NCBI GenBank assembly: GCA_030789695.1
Contig: CM061142.1
Coordinates: 284,954,165-285,018,164, forward strand
DNA length: 64,000 bases
Reading direction: 5' to 3'
From: Scilla litardierei
Taxonomy: Eukaryota > Streptophyta > Magnoliopsida > Asparagales > Asparagaceae
Part shown: piece by piece, positions 1 to 11,143 of the stretch
How positions within the stretch are numbered: the stretch's first letter is position 1
Layout of the letters: each line of letters starts with the position of its first letter
Made by a program: the position numbers and the translations under genes
Notes under the pieces: model-generated
Seen by the model: only the letters and a program-made list of their open reading frames with translations
Databases searched by the model: none
What the model was told of the DNA's origin: nothing

Positions 1-1139
1 GCCCGAGAAAAACAACTCGATCCAGCCAAAACTCGCACTTCGAAAACTTAGCATACAACCTATGCTTCCTCAAAATCTCCAACACCGTCCTTAAGTGCGA
101 GGCATGCTCTTCCTCCGACTTCGAATAGATCAGAATGTCGGCAATAAAGATAACGACAAACTTATCCAAAAAGTCGTAGAAAATCAGGTTCATCAGATTC
201 ATGAAAACTGCGGGCGCGTTAGTTACGCCGAAAGGCATAACCACAAACTCATAGTGTCCATACTTCGTCCTGAACGCTGTCTTCGGAACATCTCCCTTCT
301 TCACCTTCAACTGATGGTAACCACTCCTCAAATCCAACTTTGAAAACACCCTCGAACCTCCAAGCTGATCAAAGATATCATCGATGCGAGGCAACGGGTA
401 TTTATTCTTAATGGTCACCGCATTCAACTCCCGATAGTCCACGCACATGCGACGCGAACCATCCTTCTTCTTCACCAATAGCACCGGTGCTCCCCACAGA
501 GACACACTAGGATTAATATAACCCTTCTGCAAAAGCTCATCCAACTGCTTCCGCAACTCTTCCAACTCTGCAGGTGCCATACGATACGGCGCCTTCGAAA
601 TCGGCTGCGCACCTGGAACAAGATCGATAGAAAATTCCAGAGCCCGATCAGGCGACAAACCAGACATCTCCTCGGGGAAGACGTCGCCAAAATCTCGCAC
701 CACAGCTGGCCACTCCAGCTCCATCTGCATAGCCACAGCCTCCACCGGCCTTGCCCGAAATCTGACAGGACTAAGCGAACTGCTACCACGACTGAACTCA
801 AACACTGGATGTCCGGGAATCTCGAACACCACCTTCTTCCTCCGACAGTCGATCGTAGCATAGAAGCTCGCAAGCCAGTCCATCCCAAGAACTGCATCAT
901 AGTTGATGATCTCGTGGACAATGAAATCAGCAAAAAGCTATGTCCACAGACCACCAACGAGCAAGAATTGCAACCATGATGCACCGAGACCACACCATTC
1001 CCTGTAACGATATTCCAACTCTTGGGGAGAGGGGACGTCGACAAGGAATGCCTCTCCACGAAGCTCCGAGAAATAATGCACATCGATGCACCAGAGTCAA
1101 AGAGGACTCGTGCAGGAAATGCGCAAACCAAAACCACAC
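1..1139 (-). pseudogene. pol: Element A protease and reverse transcriptase, partial and broken
   Basis: This is the pol part of element A after the gag-pol intron, cut by the window edge. Near the start is the aspartic protease signature LFDSGAS, followed by the RT N-terminus with [26 protein letters not shown] and [10 protein letters not shown]. Two lesions are visible. First, one base is missing near 938 compared with element C (AAAGCTATG against AAAGCTCATG), which shifts the frame just after the protease. Second, the catalytic FIDD box reads FIAD because codon 140-142 is GCC on the minus strand instead of GAC, so the enzyme should be inactive even without the frameshift. Confidence 0.85.
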
Positions 1140-1251
1140 CTAACAAGCAATTAACAATCAAACCCTATTCTAGCAAACAACCATGTTCAAGCAAACAACA
1201 CAATCAAACATTCAAAAACAGCTAGAAAGTAACAGCTAGATTGAGGATTAC
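1140..1251 (-). other. Intron between gag and protease in element A (112 bp)
   Basis: On the minus strand the segment begins GTAATCC and ends TTGTTAG. It is T-rich and has the same position and length as the intron at 24634-24745 in element C. The exon base before the donor is T here (CAT|GTAATC), where C has the better CAG|GTAATC, so this copy may splice poorly. Without splicing, gag simply reads on into a stop at 1187. Confidence 0.6.
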
Positions 1252-2383
1252 ATGTGATAACCTCATCCACAGCCTCGCTCTCCGCAGCGGTCATCAGAAA
1301 AGCCTGCCTCCTCGGCGGAACAGCCTGCCGAAAAGCCTGCCCCTGCGGAACAAGAGCTGCTCCATGGCCAGCAGGAACAGACACTCGCTGCTGCAACGGC
1401 TGTGCTGCAACAGGAGCCCTCCGCAGTTGATTCGCATGCCGACAATCCTTCGCGACATGGGAAGCATCACCGCAAATCAGGCACTGGCCCAAAAACTTCC
1501 GACACTGATCCTTGACGTGGCCAGGCCTGCCGCAGAAATGGCAAAGCTTCAGAATAGGCCCTCCTGGCCTCTTAAACTGAGCAGACTGATTAGGCCTGAA
1601 TCTAGGTCTAACCACAGTTCTCGCCTGTTCCACAGGCCTCTTCCCAGCACCAACGACAGACCCCCTCCTCTGGTTCACGAGCAGCTCCTGCCTCTTGGCA
1701 GCGACCAGAACCTTCTGATAAGACTCCCGGTCAGAAGAGGTCACAAAACTCTGGAGCTCCGAAGCAAGCCCCTGCAGGAACCTCTGAGCTCTCTCCTCAG
1801 CGTCCTGCACCATCTTTGGTGCAAACCGACTCAGCCTCATGAACTCTTGGTGATACATGTCCACCGACGAGTTCCCCTGCTTCAAATCGATAAAACGCTG
1901 CAGCATCTCCTCCTTGGCAGCCTTCGGGAAGAACTCACCCTCAAATCTGGCCTTGAAGGTAGCCCAAGCTATCGGCTCCACCAACAACTTCTCTTCCGCA
2001 TCCCACCAATTCCTGGCGTTATCCTTGAGTTGCTTCTTCGCTAAATCAACCCATCCAGCCGGGGTGATCTTGGCCATCTTCAGATTGTCCTCGATGTTCC
2101 GAATCCATTCATCGGCAGCCAGAGGACCCTCAGAACCATCAAAATATGCGGGACCCAGCTCCCGAAATTGCTTCGCTCCTGGCTCAGAGCGAGGGGCATC
2201 AGGAAGAGCCCGGGCAGCTCGAGCAAGTGGAGCATTCTGGACTTGCAAAAGCACGCCCTGCTGCACTTGCATCATCTGGAGCATCATCCGCATCATCTCA
2301 CCGTTGGCGGGTTCCCGCTCAGGCTCCTCATCATGAGGGAGCGCACCACTGCCCCCACCACAGGTGAAACGCCTTCCTGCCAT
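1252..2383 (-). CDS. gag: Element A Gag polyprotein
   Basis: This is the capsid/nucleocapsid protein of a chromovirus. The start at 2383 opens MAGRRFTCGGG. The retrotransposon gag domain covers roughly residues 80-230 (around PAYFDGSEGPLAADEWI to SSVDMYHQEFMRLS). It is followed by a basic linker and two CCHC zinc knuckles near residues 280-320 (CHFCGRPGHVKDQC and CLICGDASHVAKDC), which bind RNA. The frame is intact. It reaches the intron donor at 1251 and, if unspliced, ends at a stop at 1187. The leader between the ATG and the LTR (2384-2528) holds no other feature that I recognise. Confidence 0.9.
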
Positions 2384-3157
2384 CTAGTGACACAGAAAAC
2401 GAATCAGATTAGACTCATAGCTTATGACTCGGACGTCGAACTCAGTTTATTGGACATTCTAATATTATTATTGCTATTCCAAAAATCGCAGTTACAGAAG
2501 AAGACCTGCATGGGCCACCACTAAAACCTGTCACGACCCGCTTCCCTAAAATGGAGGCGAGACGTGAAAAGGTCCGCACGAGAGTGGAGCTGTGAAGCCC
2601 CAAACCCGATAAGCGTCCACAATACATAAACAGGTCCCTGTAACCACAACAGAATAACAATAATAACACAAGGAGAGACTGAAATAAAATTCCTCATCTC
2701 ACAAAATTGTCCAACACCAACATAGGTCCAACATCCAGAAAAGCCACCAGGCTAAAAGAAAAGAGTCTAAAGGCCCAGAACAAGGCCAACAAAAGCAACA
2801 ACAACAACAAAGTATAGGTGCTACGCACCGATAACAAAACAACTGTCTAACAAAAGTAAAACACAACGAAGACACTAGGACTGGTCCCCAGTGTCCACGT
2901 ACTCCCCGTCAAACACAAGCTCGGGCTCGGCGTCAGCAAACACCTCGTCCTCCACGAGGTACTCAGGCTCAGGATCTAACATGTGTCACCCAAAAGAGTA
3001 AAGGGGCACATGTCAGCAAGTCTAAAAGACTTGGGCAAGGAAACTGAAAGTAGGCAACTAGCAACCTAGCAGTTTAGTATGCATGACATGGCAGTTATAA
3101 CATGAGTGCACAATTTAAAACATGGCAAGACTATTTGTACGAGAGAACAATCATCGG

Positions 3158-3196
3158 GACAAGACATGACAAGACAAGACAAGACAAGACAAGAGT
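3158..3196. repeat. (GACAA)n simple repeat in the LTR of element A
   Basis: Imperfect tandem copies of GACAA/GACAT. The homologous places in the LTRs of element C have only one or two units, so this tract expanded after the copies separated. Confidence 0.8.
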
Positions 3197-4364
3197 AGCC
3201 ATGCTACTATCAATCTCAATCAATTCACTATTCACGTTGTTTTGTAGATTGTTTACGCCTTACAGCTGAATGGTTCCACATTCGCTGATTGGCCGCTTAA
3301 CAACTACCCCACCCCAAAGAGTTTACGCCTTACAACTGCAGTTGTTGATCAAACAGACTCCCAGTTGAATGGCCGCTTAACCCTCACCCCTTATACCCAC
3401 ACGTAATGGAGCCTAGGGTCCCCGCACAATGAACTCAGCTAGTGAGCTTGGGGTTGCCCCGCACAATGAGCTCGCATTCCTATTTCACAATTCAATATCG
3501 AGCGTTGGGGTTTCCAACTCATTATGCTCGCTTCTGGTCACGAGCCAGGAAACACACAATTCGGGCATTGGCTATCAACCAACACATGGCCCGCTTCTGG
3601 AACACGAGCCAGGAACACAAGCAATGTAGCAAAGCTACGCAATCACTGAAATGCATGAAGGATGCAATGACATGACAATTAACTTGCGTACCGATAATGG
3701 AAAGTAAACGTGACATGATAGTTGTGCAACATGCTAAATGTCGGAATTAGCTTCGTTGTCAAGCTAATTCCCCAATTTGCGCCTAGGCGAGTATCATTTC
3801 GTCGCCTAGTCTCTTTTACGCCTACAACAAGAAAATGGCCTAAAACATGGCCTAAACCCTAAGTGGCAAGTTTCGCTTGCCTAGCACCGGGGATGACGAC
3901 CACTTCGTCACACGGATGCTATCTACGGGAGAAATCGTTGTTATGGGGGGAAACAAACACCAAACACATGAAATTAATTAGGGTTTCCATGAAATTATAA
4001 ATAAGTTATAAAAATAACGGTAGATCGATTTCTTACCGAGAGGAGACGGAAGAAACACTCTGGGGAACCCTAGGATCAAATCTGGAGAAGATTGGAGAAG
4101 TTTGGGGAAACTAGGGTTTTGGGGGATTTGGGGATTTGATGGATTTTGGTGAGATTTTGGGGAAGATGAGAGGTAGATAGAGTAGATGGATGGTTTGGAT
4201 GATGATTCTAGGGCTTGTAATAGAGAAATGGAGCTTGGAGGAAGATGGGGGCTGAAGGGGGAAGATTTTAGGGTTTTGGGTCGTGTTGGAGAAGAAGAAG
4301 TCGTTTGGGTTGGGTTTAAATAGGATGGGCTGGCGGCTGCCCAGAAATTAGGGTTTTAACACTG

Positions 4365-4790
4365 GTTAGTCGGTCAAAGAGCAACCACTGACCGACTAGT
4401 TTGGCAACTAGTCGGTCGGTCGACCAACGCAGACCGACTAAGTGCAAACAGTAACTCCTGAACGAAAATAGGATTCTAGAGTTAGTCGGTCCATGAACAA
4501 GTACTGACCGACTAGTTTAGCATCTAGTCGGTCGATGAACGTTCTTAGACCGACTAAGAGTAAACAGTAACTGATACAAAAATAATATGATGAGTTAGTC
4601 GGTTCAAGAAGCATTGCTGACCGACTAGTTTGCAACCTAGTCGGTCAACCAACGTTCTTAGACCGACTAACGATAAACAGTAACTCCTGAGAAATTTAGA
4701 AAGCTAACTAGTCGGTCCAAGAAGGATTGCCGACCGACTGGATCGTCATCTAGTCGGTCGGTGGCCCTTCTTACACCGGATAATGAGCAC
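4365..4790. promoter_or_regulatory. ACCGAC/GTCGGT inverted-repeat array in U3 of element A
   Basis: There are four units of about 110 bp. Each has the order TAGTCGGTC, about 14 bases, GACCGACTAG, a short spacer, CTAGTCGGTC, about 14 bases, GACCGACTAA, and then a spacer containing GTAAACAGTAA. The array lies just upstream (in transcription order) of the TATA-like region. The same module is found in both LTRs of C and, in related form, in the LTRs of the Copia element E. Confidence 0.85.
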
Positions 4791-5051
4791 CAAAAGTACC
4801 GATACGGAGCGCGGGGCCCCGGGATCGATTCCTAAGACTCCTAGGCTTGATCTAATAGTTAGATACGACCGTTATGAAGTCCGTCACGAGTGACATACTT
4901 CGAAATCGACAATCCTAAGGAAGAAGCGAGAAAATACGACGATTCGATCGAAAATGAAACTACGGAGACGAAAACCACACAAGAGGAGAAAATCCACCAA
5001 AACATATATTATATTATATTAAATCCAGATTCATGAAAAGCAGTCGTTACA

Positions 5052-5200
5052 CTTTGCAAATACGGAGAAGTCAACAGTCTATTAGCAAAACCAACACCTC
5101 TCTATAAATAGGAAAGGTTTATCCCACACGCTCGCTAAAAAAACCCACAAAACCCCCCACAAAACCGAAAAAAGACCAAAAAACGAAGAGTCAGAGTGTT
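5052..5200 (+). promoter_or_regulatory. Diverged duplicate of the SMO1 core promoter and leader
   Basis: This stretch aligns with 15212-15360 in front of the SMO1 gene. Shared landmarks are GGAGAAGTC, the TATA box (TATAAATA at 5103-5110), AGGAAAGGT, CCCACACGCTCG, the A/C-rich leader and the AACGAAGAGTCAG tract. It is followed by 53 bp of unrelated sequence containing ATGGATGTGAAG (5201-5253) and then by the LTR of element B. No SMO1 coding sequence follows. It is most simply a local tandem duplication later split by element B. Confidence 0.75.
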
Positions 5201-5253
5201 TTTTCATTTACTTATCATGGATGTGAAGAGGACAAAATATAACCAAGGGCTTC

Positions 5254-5863
5254 TGTTGAAGCCCCATCTTCAGTTGTCGCCTCCAATCACCATCTTGAGC
5301 TGTTTCCGCCACCCTAGACACCGGAGAAGCTTCCATTTGTGGCTGCTTCTTCCTCGCCATGGACGCAGATCTCTGAAATGATCTGAAAACAGAATGTAAT
5401 AGAATTGCGAAGCAATTCTAGAAACCAAAACAAACCAAAGAACAAAAAATTCAAATGAAAACGAGGTTTGCTCAGGAAGTCTGAAGCAAAATTCATATAT
5501 CCAGATTAAGTCCAATTCTTACACCCAACTTCTCTTTTATATGCAATTGATAACAGAATTCTATTGCAACAGAATTCTGTTAGAGAAAATATTGAAATGA
5601 GGTCGCTTGCAATCGCATCCTTTAGAGAATTAAACCCAATGGCTAGGCAACGACAGATCTATTAAGCTGAGGTGTCAATCATCCAACGGCTAATAATTCT
5701 TTTAGCAGCGATGTGAAAAATACAGGATCCAACGATCACCCTTCTTGGGGATGAGATCGAACGGTCCTCTTCAAACAGAGCTGATACGTATATCAGCTCT
5801 TCACCCATCCCCGCCACCTACAATCTCATCGGTGCCGGTGGTTGATGGCGGGGGTCTCCAACA
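5254..5863 (-). repeat. 3' LTR of element B (610 bp)
   Basis: It aligns with 14559-15142, including the segment before the CTCCAACA end. It carries about 26 extra bases near 5550-5580, a duplicated AACAGAATTCT motif. The integrase/chromodomain frame of B runs a short way into it, ending at 5818. Confidence 0.9.
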
Positions 5864-7175
5864 TTCCCTTCCCCTAAATTGGATCTTGTCTCAAGGTCAA
5901 AGGAGGGAAACCTCTTCACCAAGCTCCAATAATTTTCCCAAGTAGCCTCCTCCTCAGTTCGCTGCTTCCATTTAATTAAAACTTGTGGAATGATGGAAGT
6001 TTTCCCTTGAATGGAACGTCGATCCAAAATGGTTTCTGGCTTATCAACCAACTCCTCCAAATAACATGGTTGTGTCTCCTGTACCACACTCCTCTGACCT
6101 AACTTTCTTTTTAGTTGGGAAACATGGACGACAACATGAATCTTGGCACCAACAGGAAGCCCCAATTTATAAGCAACAGCTCCTACTTTTTGGACAATTA
6201 GGTAAGGGCCATAGAACCTCGGAGATAATTTATGGGGTTTGGATCTGGATACACTTGATTGTCGATAGGGATGAAGTCTTAGAAAAACCATATCTCCCAC
6301 CTCAAATGATCTTTCAGTCATGTGAGTGTCAGCATATAGCTTCATCCTTGATCTGGCTCGATGAAGATTATCTTTAAGGAGATGCAACACTGCTTCCTGG
6401 AAAAAATAACTACATCCACAGACTGCACCTTAGAGGTTTTGGGAATATACGACATCAAAGATGGTGGTTTCCTCCCATAGACTACTTCAAAAGGGGTCAC
6501 CTTCGTCGAGCTCCTCCAAGTGGTGTTGTACCAGTACTCCGCTAGTGACAACCACTTAGGCCACTCCCGAGGTTTATGGCTACAGAAGCAACGGAGATAA
6601 CACTCTAAGCTTTTATTAACAATCTCCGTTTACCCATCTGACTGTGGGTGGTACGTGGAACTCATAGCCAAAGTAGATCCCTACAATTTGAAAATTTCTT
6701 GCCAAAAGTGACTTGTGAAGATAGGATCATGATTACTCACCATAGTCTTGGGAAGTCCATGGAGCTTGAAGACACCATCGAAAAATATTTGAGCAATAGA
6801 TTTAGCAGAATAGGGATGCTTGATTGGGAAGAAGTGAGCATACTTAGACAAACGATCTACTACAACATATATGACACTGACCTTACCACAGGATGGAAGC
6901 CCGCTAATAAAATCCATCGATATTTCTTCCCATATGTTGTCAGGAACAGGTAAGGGTTGCAAGAGCCCCAATGATGCTACACTCTCAGACTTATTCCTCT
7001 GACAGATTTCACATTCCCTGACAAATCTCTGGACCCCAGATTTCATCCCCCTCCAATAAAAAGACTGCCATAATATATGCAAGGTATGGTGAGCATCCGA
7101 ATGCCCACCTATAGGAGAGCTATGGTGTTCCTCCAGGAGTGTTTTAATCGGCTTCCCTGCATTAGGGCTCACCAA
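5818..7175 (-). pseudogene. pol: Element B integrase with C-terminal chromodomain, broken
   Basis: Reading right to left, 7175-6681 holds the zinc-binding N-terminus (HHTLHI..C..CQRNKS) and the catalytic core with MDFISGLP and VVDRLSKYAHF. The second catalytic position reads SNHDPIF where SDRD is usual. 6551-6342 holds the YNTTWRSSTKVTPFEVVYG segment in another frame. 6390-5818 holds the integrase tail (GPYLIVQKVGAVAYKL, HVVVHVSQLK) and a chromodomain with VLIKWKQRTEEEATWENY, which defines a chromovirus. The changes of frame near 6340-6680 make it a pseudogene. Confidence 0.85.
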
Positions 7176-7187
7176 GAGCCTGCCCTT

Positions 7188-8716
7188 CTAGAAATACAAT
7201 CCATCCAGCTTCCCATATTTATGAGCCCCCACTGATACTTCTTGGATTTTAGCCTCAATATCCTGATAGAAAGGGTCACTCAACACCAGCTGCTTAAGCC
7301 CATTGAGCCAATCACCCTGTATGGCTGATATAGGACAAAGTGTGAAGTAGTCCTCTTCTAGCTCCTGGTTGCCATCTTCTTGCCTAGAAAGACTATCAGC
7401 AGCTTGATTAATCCTGCCAGGCTTATACTCCACTCGATAATCAAACTACTGCAGCTTCATCAGCTACTGGCTTTGGATTCCTTACTGAAGTTTCTGCTCT
7501 AGAAGATATCAAAGACTCTGATGATCTATCCGTATAACAAACTTCATCCCCATCAAATACTGGTTCCACTTCGTAATATCCTGAATTAGAGAAAGCAGTT
7601 CTTTCTCATATGTTGACAAGAGCAAATTCCTCCCTCTCAGTTTGGAGCTCATATAGGCAATGGGCCTTCCATCCTGCATTAAGACAGCTCCAATCCCACG
7701 CCCAGATGTGTCACGTTCAACCACAAAATCATAGTTAAAGTCGGGCAAGGCTGGTACTGGAGTTGATGTTAGAGCATCCTTCAAGAGCCCAAATGCTTGT
7801 TTAGCCTCTACATTCCACTTGAACTCTCCCTTCCTCAACAAATCATTCAAAGGTGCAGCAATGGCTCCAAAGCCATTAATGAACTTGCGGTAATAACCAG
7901 TTAGACCAAGAAATCCTCTCAAGGCCTTGGGAAACGTAGGTGTAATCCATTTAGTAACAACTTCAATTTTCTTAGGATCCACTTCAACACCCTTGCCAGA
8001 TATGACATGACCCAAGTAATCCACCTCTTCCGGCCCAAACTGACATTTAGACATTTTCACGAACAGCTCATGGTCCCGAAGAAGCTGAAGCACCTTCTTC
8101 AACTGCTTCTGATGAGATTCCATGTCTGGGCTGTAGACTAATATGTCGTCGAAGAAAACAAGCACAAATTTGCGGAGATGTGGCTTGAATATATCATTAA
8201 TAAGGGATTGGAAATTGGAAAGAGCATGGGTTACCCCAAATGGCATTACCACAAACTCAAAATGGCCATCATGGGTTCGAAAAGCCTGAAGATATCGATA
8301 TCAGGAGGATAAACCCTGATTTGATGATAACCTGAGCATAAATCAAGTTTATAAAATACCTCAGCTCCATTTAGTTCATCCAATAGTTCATCGATGATTG
8401 GAATAAGGAACTTGTTCTTGATGGTCTGCTGATTGAGTGAGCGATACTCAACACACAGTCTCCAGCTTCCATCTGCCTTCTTCACCATTACAATTGGAGA
8501 GCTGTAGGGACTGGAACTGGCTCTAATGACTGCAGACTCAAGCATATCATTAACTTTTTTCTCAATCTATCCTTTCAAAAAATGGGCATGGCGATACAGT
8601 CGTATACAGACCGGTCTAGCTCCTTCCTCTAGAGGAATGCGATGATCACAACTCCACTGTGGGGGCAACCCTTGTTGTTCTTGGAATAAGTCTGCATAAT
8701 GATCCAACAGAATTTT
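7188..8716 (-). pseudogene. pol: Element B reverse transcriptase and RNase H, broken
   Basis: The RT begins near 8600 with the KKADGSWRLCVEYRSLN and LDLCSGYHQI motifs. A frameshift near 8285 follows, and then VMPFGVTHALSNFQ and the catalytic VFFDDILVYS, which is intact. RNase H follows (VVERDTSGRGIGAVLMQDG) and stops at 7509. The tether region with MEYKPGRINQAADSLSR resumes at 7433-7188. An in-frame stop also lies just upstream of the RT near 8567. The segment 8560-8711 continues the linker that was cut by the solo LTR at 8717. Confidence 0.85.
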
Positions 8717-11027
8717 TGTAGGGGTTTTGGCGGACCCTCAGAGCTCGGATCTGTGTCCGTCATAGGGGCTAAAAGCGCATCGGAAAATAGAAACTAACGT
8801 AGCTAACAATTTAGCTAGGCCCTGAGGGAGCCAGAACCTAGCCCGGTTTATGCCAACTTGGGTGGATCTGACCACCCCAAGAGGGATCTATTCTACTGCG
8901 AAAAAATTAAACCACACTAAAAATTGCTTAACCACATACCTGGAATCTCGACCCTGGGGCGAGCAAGATGTACCACACCGTCTTCTGACGCTCCTCGTAG
9001 CCGAACCGCCTTGACTCAATCCACCCGAGCTGCCTCGTACCCTCGAACGGATCTGCCCGAGCCAACTCCTGCCTCCAAGCTGATCACACGCGGTAGAAGT
9101 TTTCACTTGAGTAGACCCACGTCTTAGACGTCTGCATCCGAATCCAAACCCCCTTCGTAGTCTTGCTAGGACTAGTCGGGAGAATAGGAAGAAGAGAGAG
9201 AAAGAATAGTTTAGTCGTAGATCGAGCTTGCTCTAAAATCCAGAGCTACTCGATCGAGGACTTGGTGCATCTTTTAACGAAGAGAGTGTACCCATATTTA
9301 TATAGGGAGTCGGCACCTCTCCTTTCGTTGTGAGCAATGTGGGACAATTGTAAAATTGAAGAGAATTAATTATGCTAATTTAGCTTAATTGAAGTTTTAG
9401 TAAGCCTTTCGTAAAGGCCAACTTCAATGAATTAATTCTCTTTATTCATTAAACTTTGGACACCAAACAAGCTATTAATCCGAAGGGCTTTGGATGTGAA
9501 CGCATAGGAACGAACGACGACGAATTTCGACTTCGTTTGACCCTTCAAACAATTGCCCAAAGATGGGCAAAAAATCAACTTTCGTAGCCGTCATTAGGGG
9601 TTTCAAAAACCCCTATTTTTCACTTAAGTTGCGGGCGCGCCAGCTAGGCTTAGCGGGCGCTCCGGCCTGCTGGGCAGCTGGTTGCGCCCATTGCAGCAGC
9701 AGGTCGTGCACCCATTTGCCCCTCGCGGATGGGCTTGTTATCCCAGTGGGTCTAACCCACTTTGCCTTGGACTGTTTTTGCGTTTCTGGGCTCGTCTGAG
9801 CTCCGATTTAGACACGGTTTGAACCTGTGTTTAGACGGGATGATTCCGTCAGCCAAGTAACCCTTTCCAATGTATTTGTTCCTACAAATATTGTCGTAAC
9901 CAATTTACGACACGTTAAATCTTTGTTTGCATCAAATGCAACATTGTCCCTATTGCATCTACGACTTATTTTCACAACTAGCTTTGTGAACATCAACTAT
10001 TCCATTTCATCAAATGAATCTCTCTGATTAATCTTCCTATTACTAAGACACGAACGCTACTCGGTGTGAGACCCTACAGCCTGACCTTACTATAGGTTGG
10101 GGCTCGGAACCCCTAGACGACGGTCACCACGAGCAGTAGTTGTCGTCCCTGTTTCAGAATCATCATAACATGATCGACCCATTGACAAAAGTATCGTTGG
10201 GTTTACATTGGATGTGTCAGTAATGAATACCGTTAGCTATAGTGCCTTCGTGAAGACTGTGTCCCTGTTGGCCTAGCGTATGGTTTACTGTCAACCCTAT
10301 TAGACAACATTGGTCAGTATACGGCAGTCTTAGTGTGTATACACGTTGTACATCTTACAACGTACCCCGGCCGAGGATTAGCACAAAGACCGTACGGAGC
10401 CTGTGACACTAACTTCCCTTTAACGGAAGAGACGAATCACATCTTAGTCATCTACTCTCCTCGAGATCTTCAGGTGCAACCTAACCTAAGATCTTTCAGC
10501 AGGCCTAGCCTCAAAGCTAGATCATATGTCTAAGCGACACCATTCGCTCACAGGTTCGTACAAATGACTTAAGGTCTTAAGGACCAGCTTACCTATAATT
10601 ACCCTAAAGTTATTATAGACAGTTTAGTTAAAGTTTAACCATTTAATAACTCTAAATTGGTCGTTTAGTGAACTCATTCTCCAATGAGCACATGTGTCTC
10701 GTCTTCGACTTCACCAAGTCGAATGACTATGAGATCATCATTACCCTAAGCTAAGACAAAGACACAGTGGTCTATCCGATGTGCCAATATCCAGTTCTCG
10801 ACACATCTATGACCACGAACCGTTTAAGACCTAAGTTTCTATTCGGTCGCTTACTACTCATAATCGAGATCTTATCTGGATACGTAAGGACCTAACTATA
10901 AGTCTATGGACATTATCTAAGTATATTTATTCAAACGATTTCATACTTAGGATAATGGACACCATATATAATATGAACAAGACGTACACTTAGGATAAAT
11001 CGCCTTATGGGCATATATCCTCCTACA
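8717..11027 (-). mobile_element. Solo LTR of a Copia-type element (2311 bp) inside B
   Basis: It is bounded by TG and CA and by perfect 5-bp duplications ATTTT at 8712-8716 and 11028-11032. Reading the minus strand it begins TGTAGGAGGATATATGCCC. A TATA box (CTATATAAATA on minus, near 9291-9303) lies about 1.7 kb in, leaving about 570 bp for R-U5. No gag, pol, PBS or second LTR is present, so it is a recombined single LTR. Its start and its middle (TTTTTGAAACCC, then a segment rich in TCAAACGA) resemble the LTR start at 51005, so both belong to one family. It separates B's protease linker from its RT. Confidence 0.88.
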
Positions 11028-11143
11028 ATTTTAATGTCAGGATGAATTACCTGAATCTCAGTCACCTTCAGCTGCTTCTCTTCCTCCCATAAGGTTGATG
11101 AATTGTACTGCAGAAGGAATCCATCTCCTTGTTGCTTAATAGC
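11028..11143 (-). pseudogene. pol: Element B linker fragment between protease and RT
   Basis: These 116 bp lie between the two solo LTRs and still read as coding sequence on the minus strand (QQGDGFLLQYNSS and EIQVIHPDI). They join in sense to the protease at 12863 and to the RT linker below 8712. This shows that the two LTRs entered the same pol gene 116 bp apart. Confidence 0.8.

Larger units (their letters stand above)
1..5051 (-). mobile_element. Element A: Tekay-type Ty3/Gypsy chromovirus, 5' part (left end outside window)
   Basis: The element is read right to left: 5' LTR (2529-5051), short leader, gag (2383 down to 1252), intron (1251 down to 1140), then protease and reverse transcriptase, which run off the left edge. 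It is closely related to the complete element C at 18640-28577, and the two align along gag, intron, pol and LTR. The right flank begins CTTTG, directly against a diverged copy of the SMO1 promoter. The left LTR is outside the window, so target duplication and age cannot be judged. The reverse transcriptase is damaged (see the pol entry). Confidence 0.9.
2529..5051 (-). repeat. 5' LTR of element A (2523 bp)
   Basis: On the + strand it starts TGTCACGACCCGC and ends GCAGTCGTTACA, matching the two 2557-bp LTRs of element C end to end. In transcription order (right to left) it has U3 with the inverted-repeat array at 4365-4790, a degraded TATA region near 4316 (TTTAAATAGG on +, where C has TATAAATAGG), a CT-rich leader with CCCTAA boxes, and then R-U5. 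A (GACAA)n tract lies at about 3158-3196. Small open frames inside it are not genes. Confidence 0.9.
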
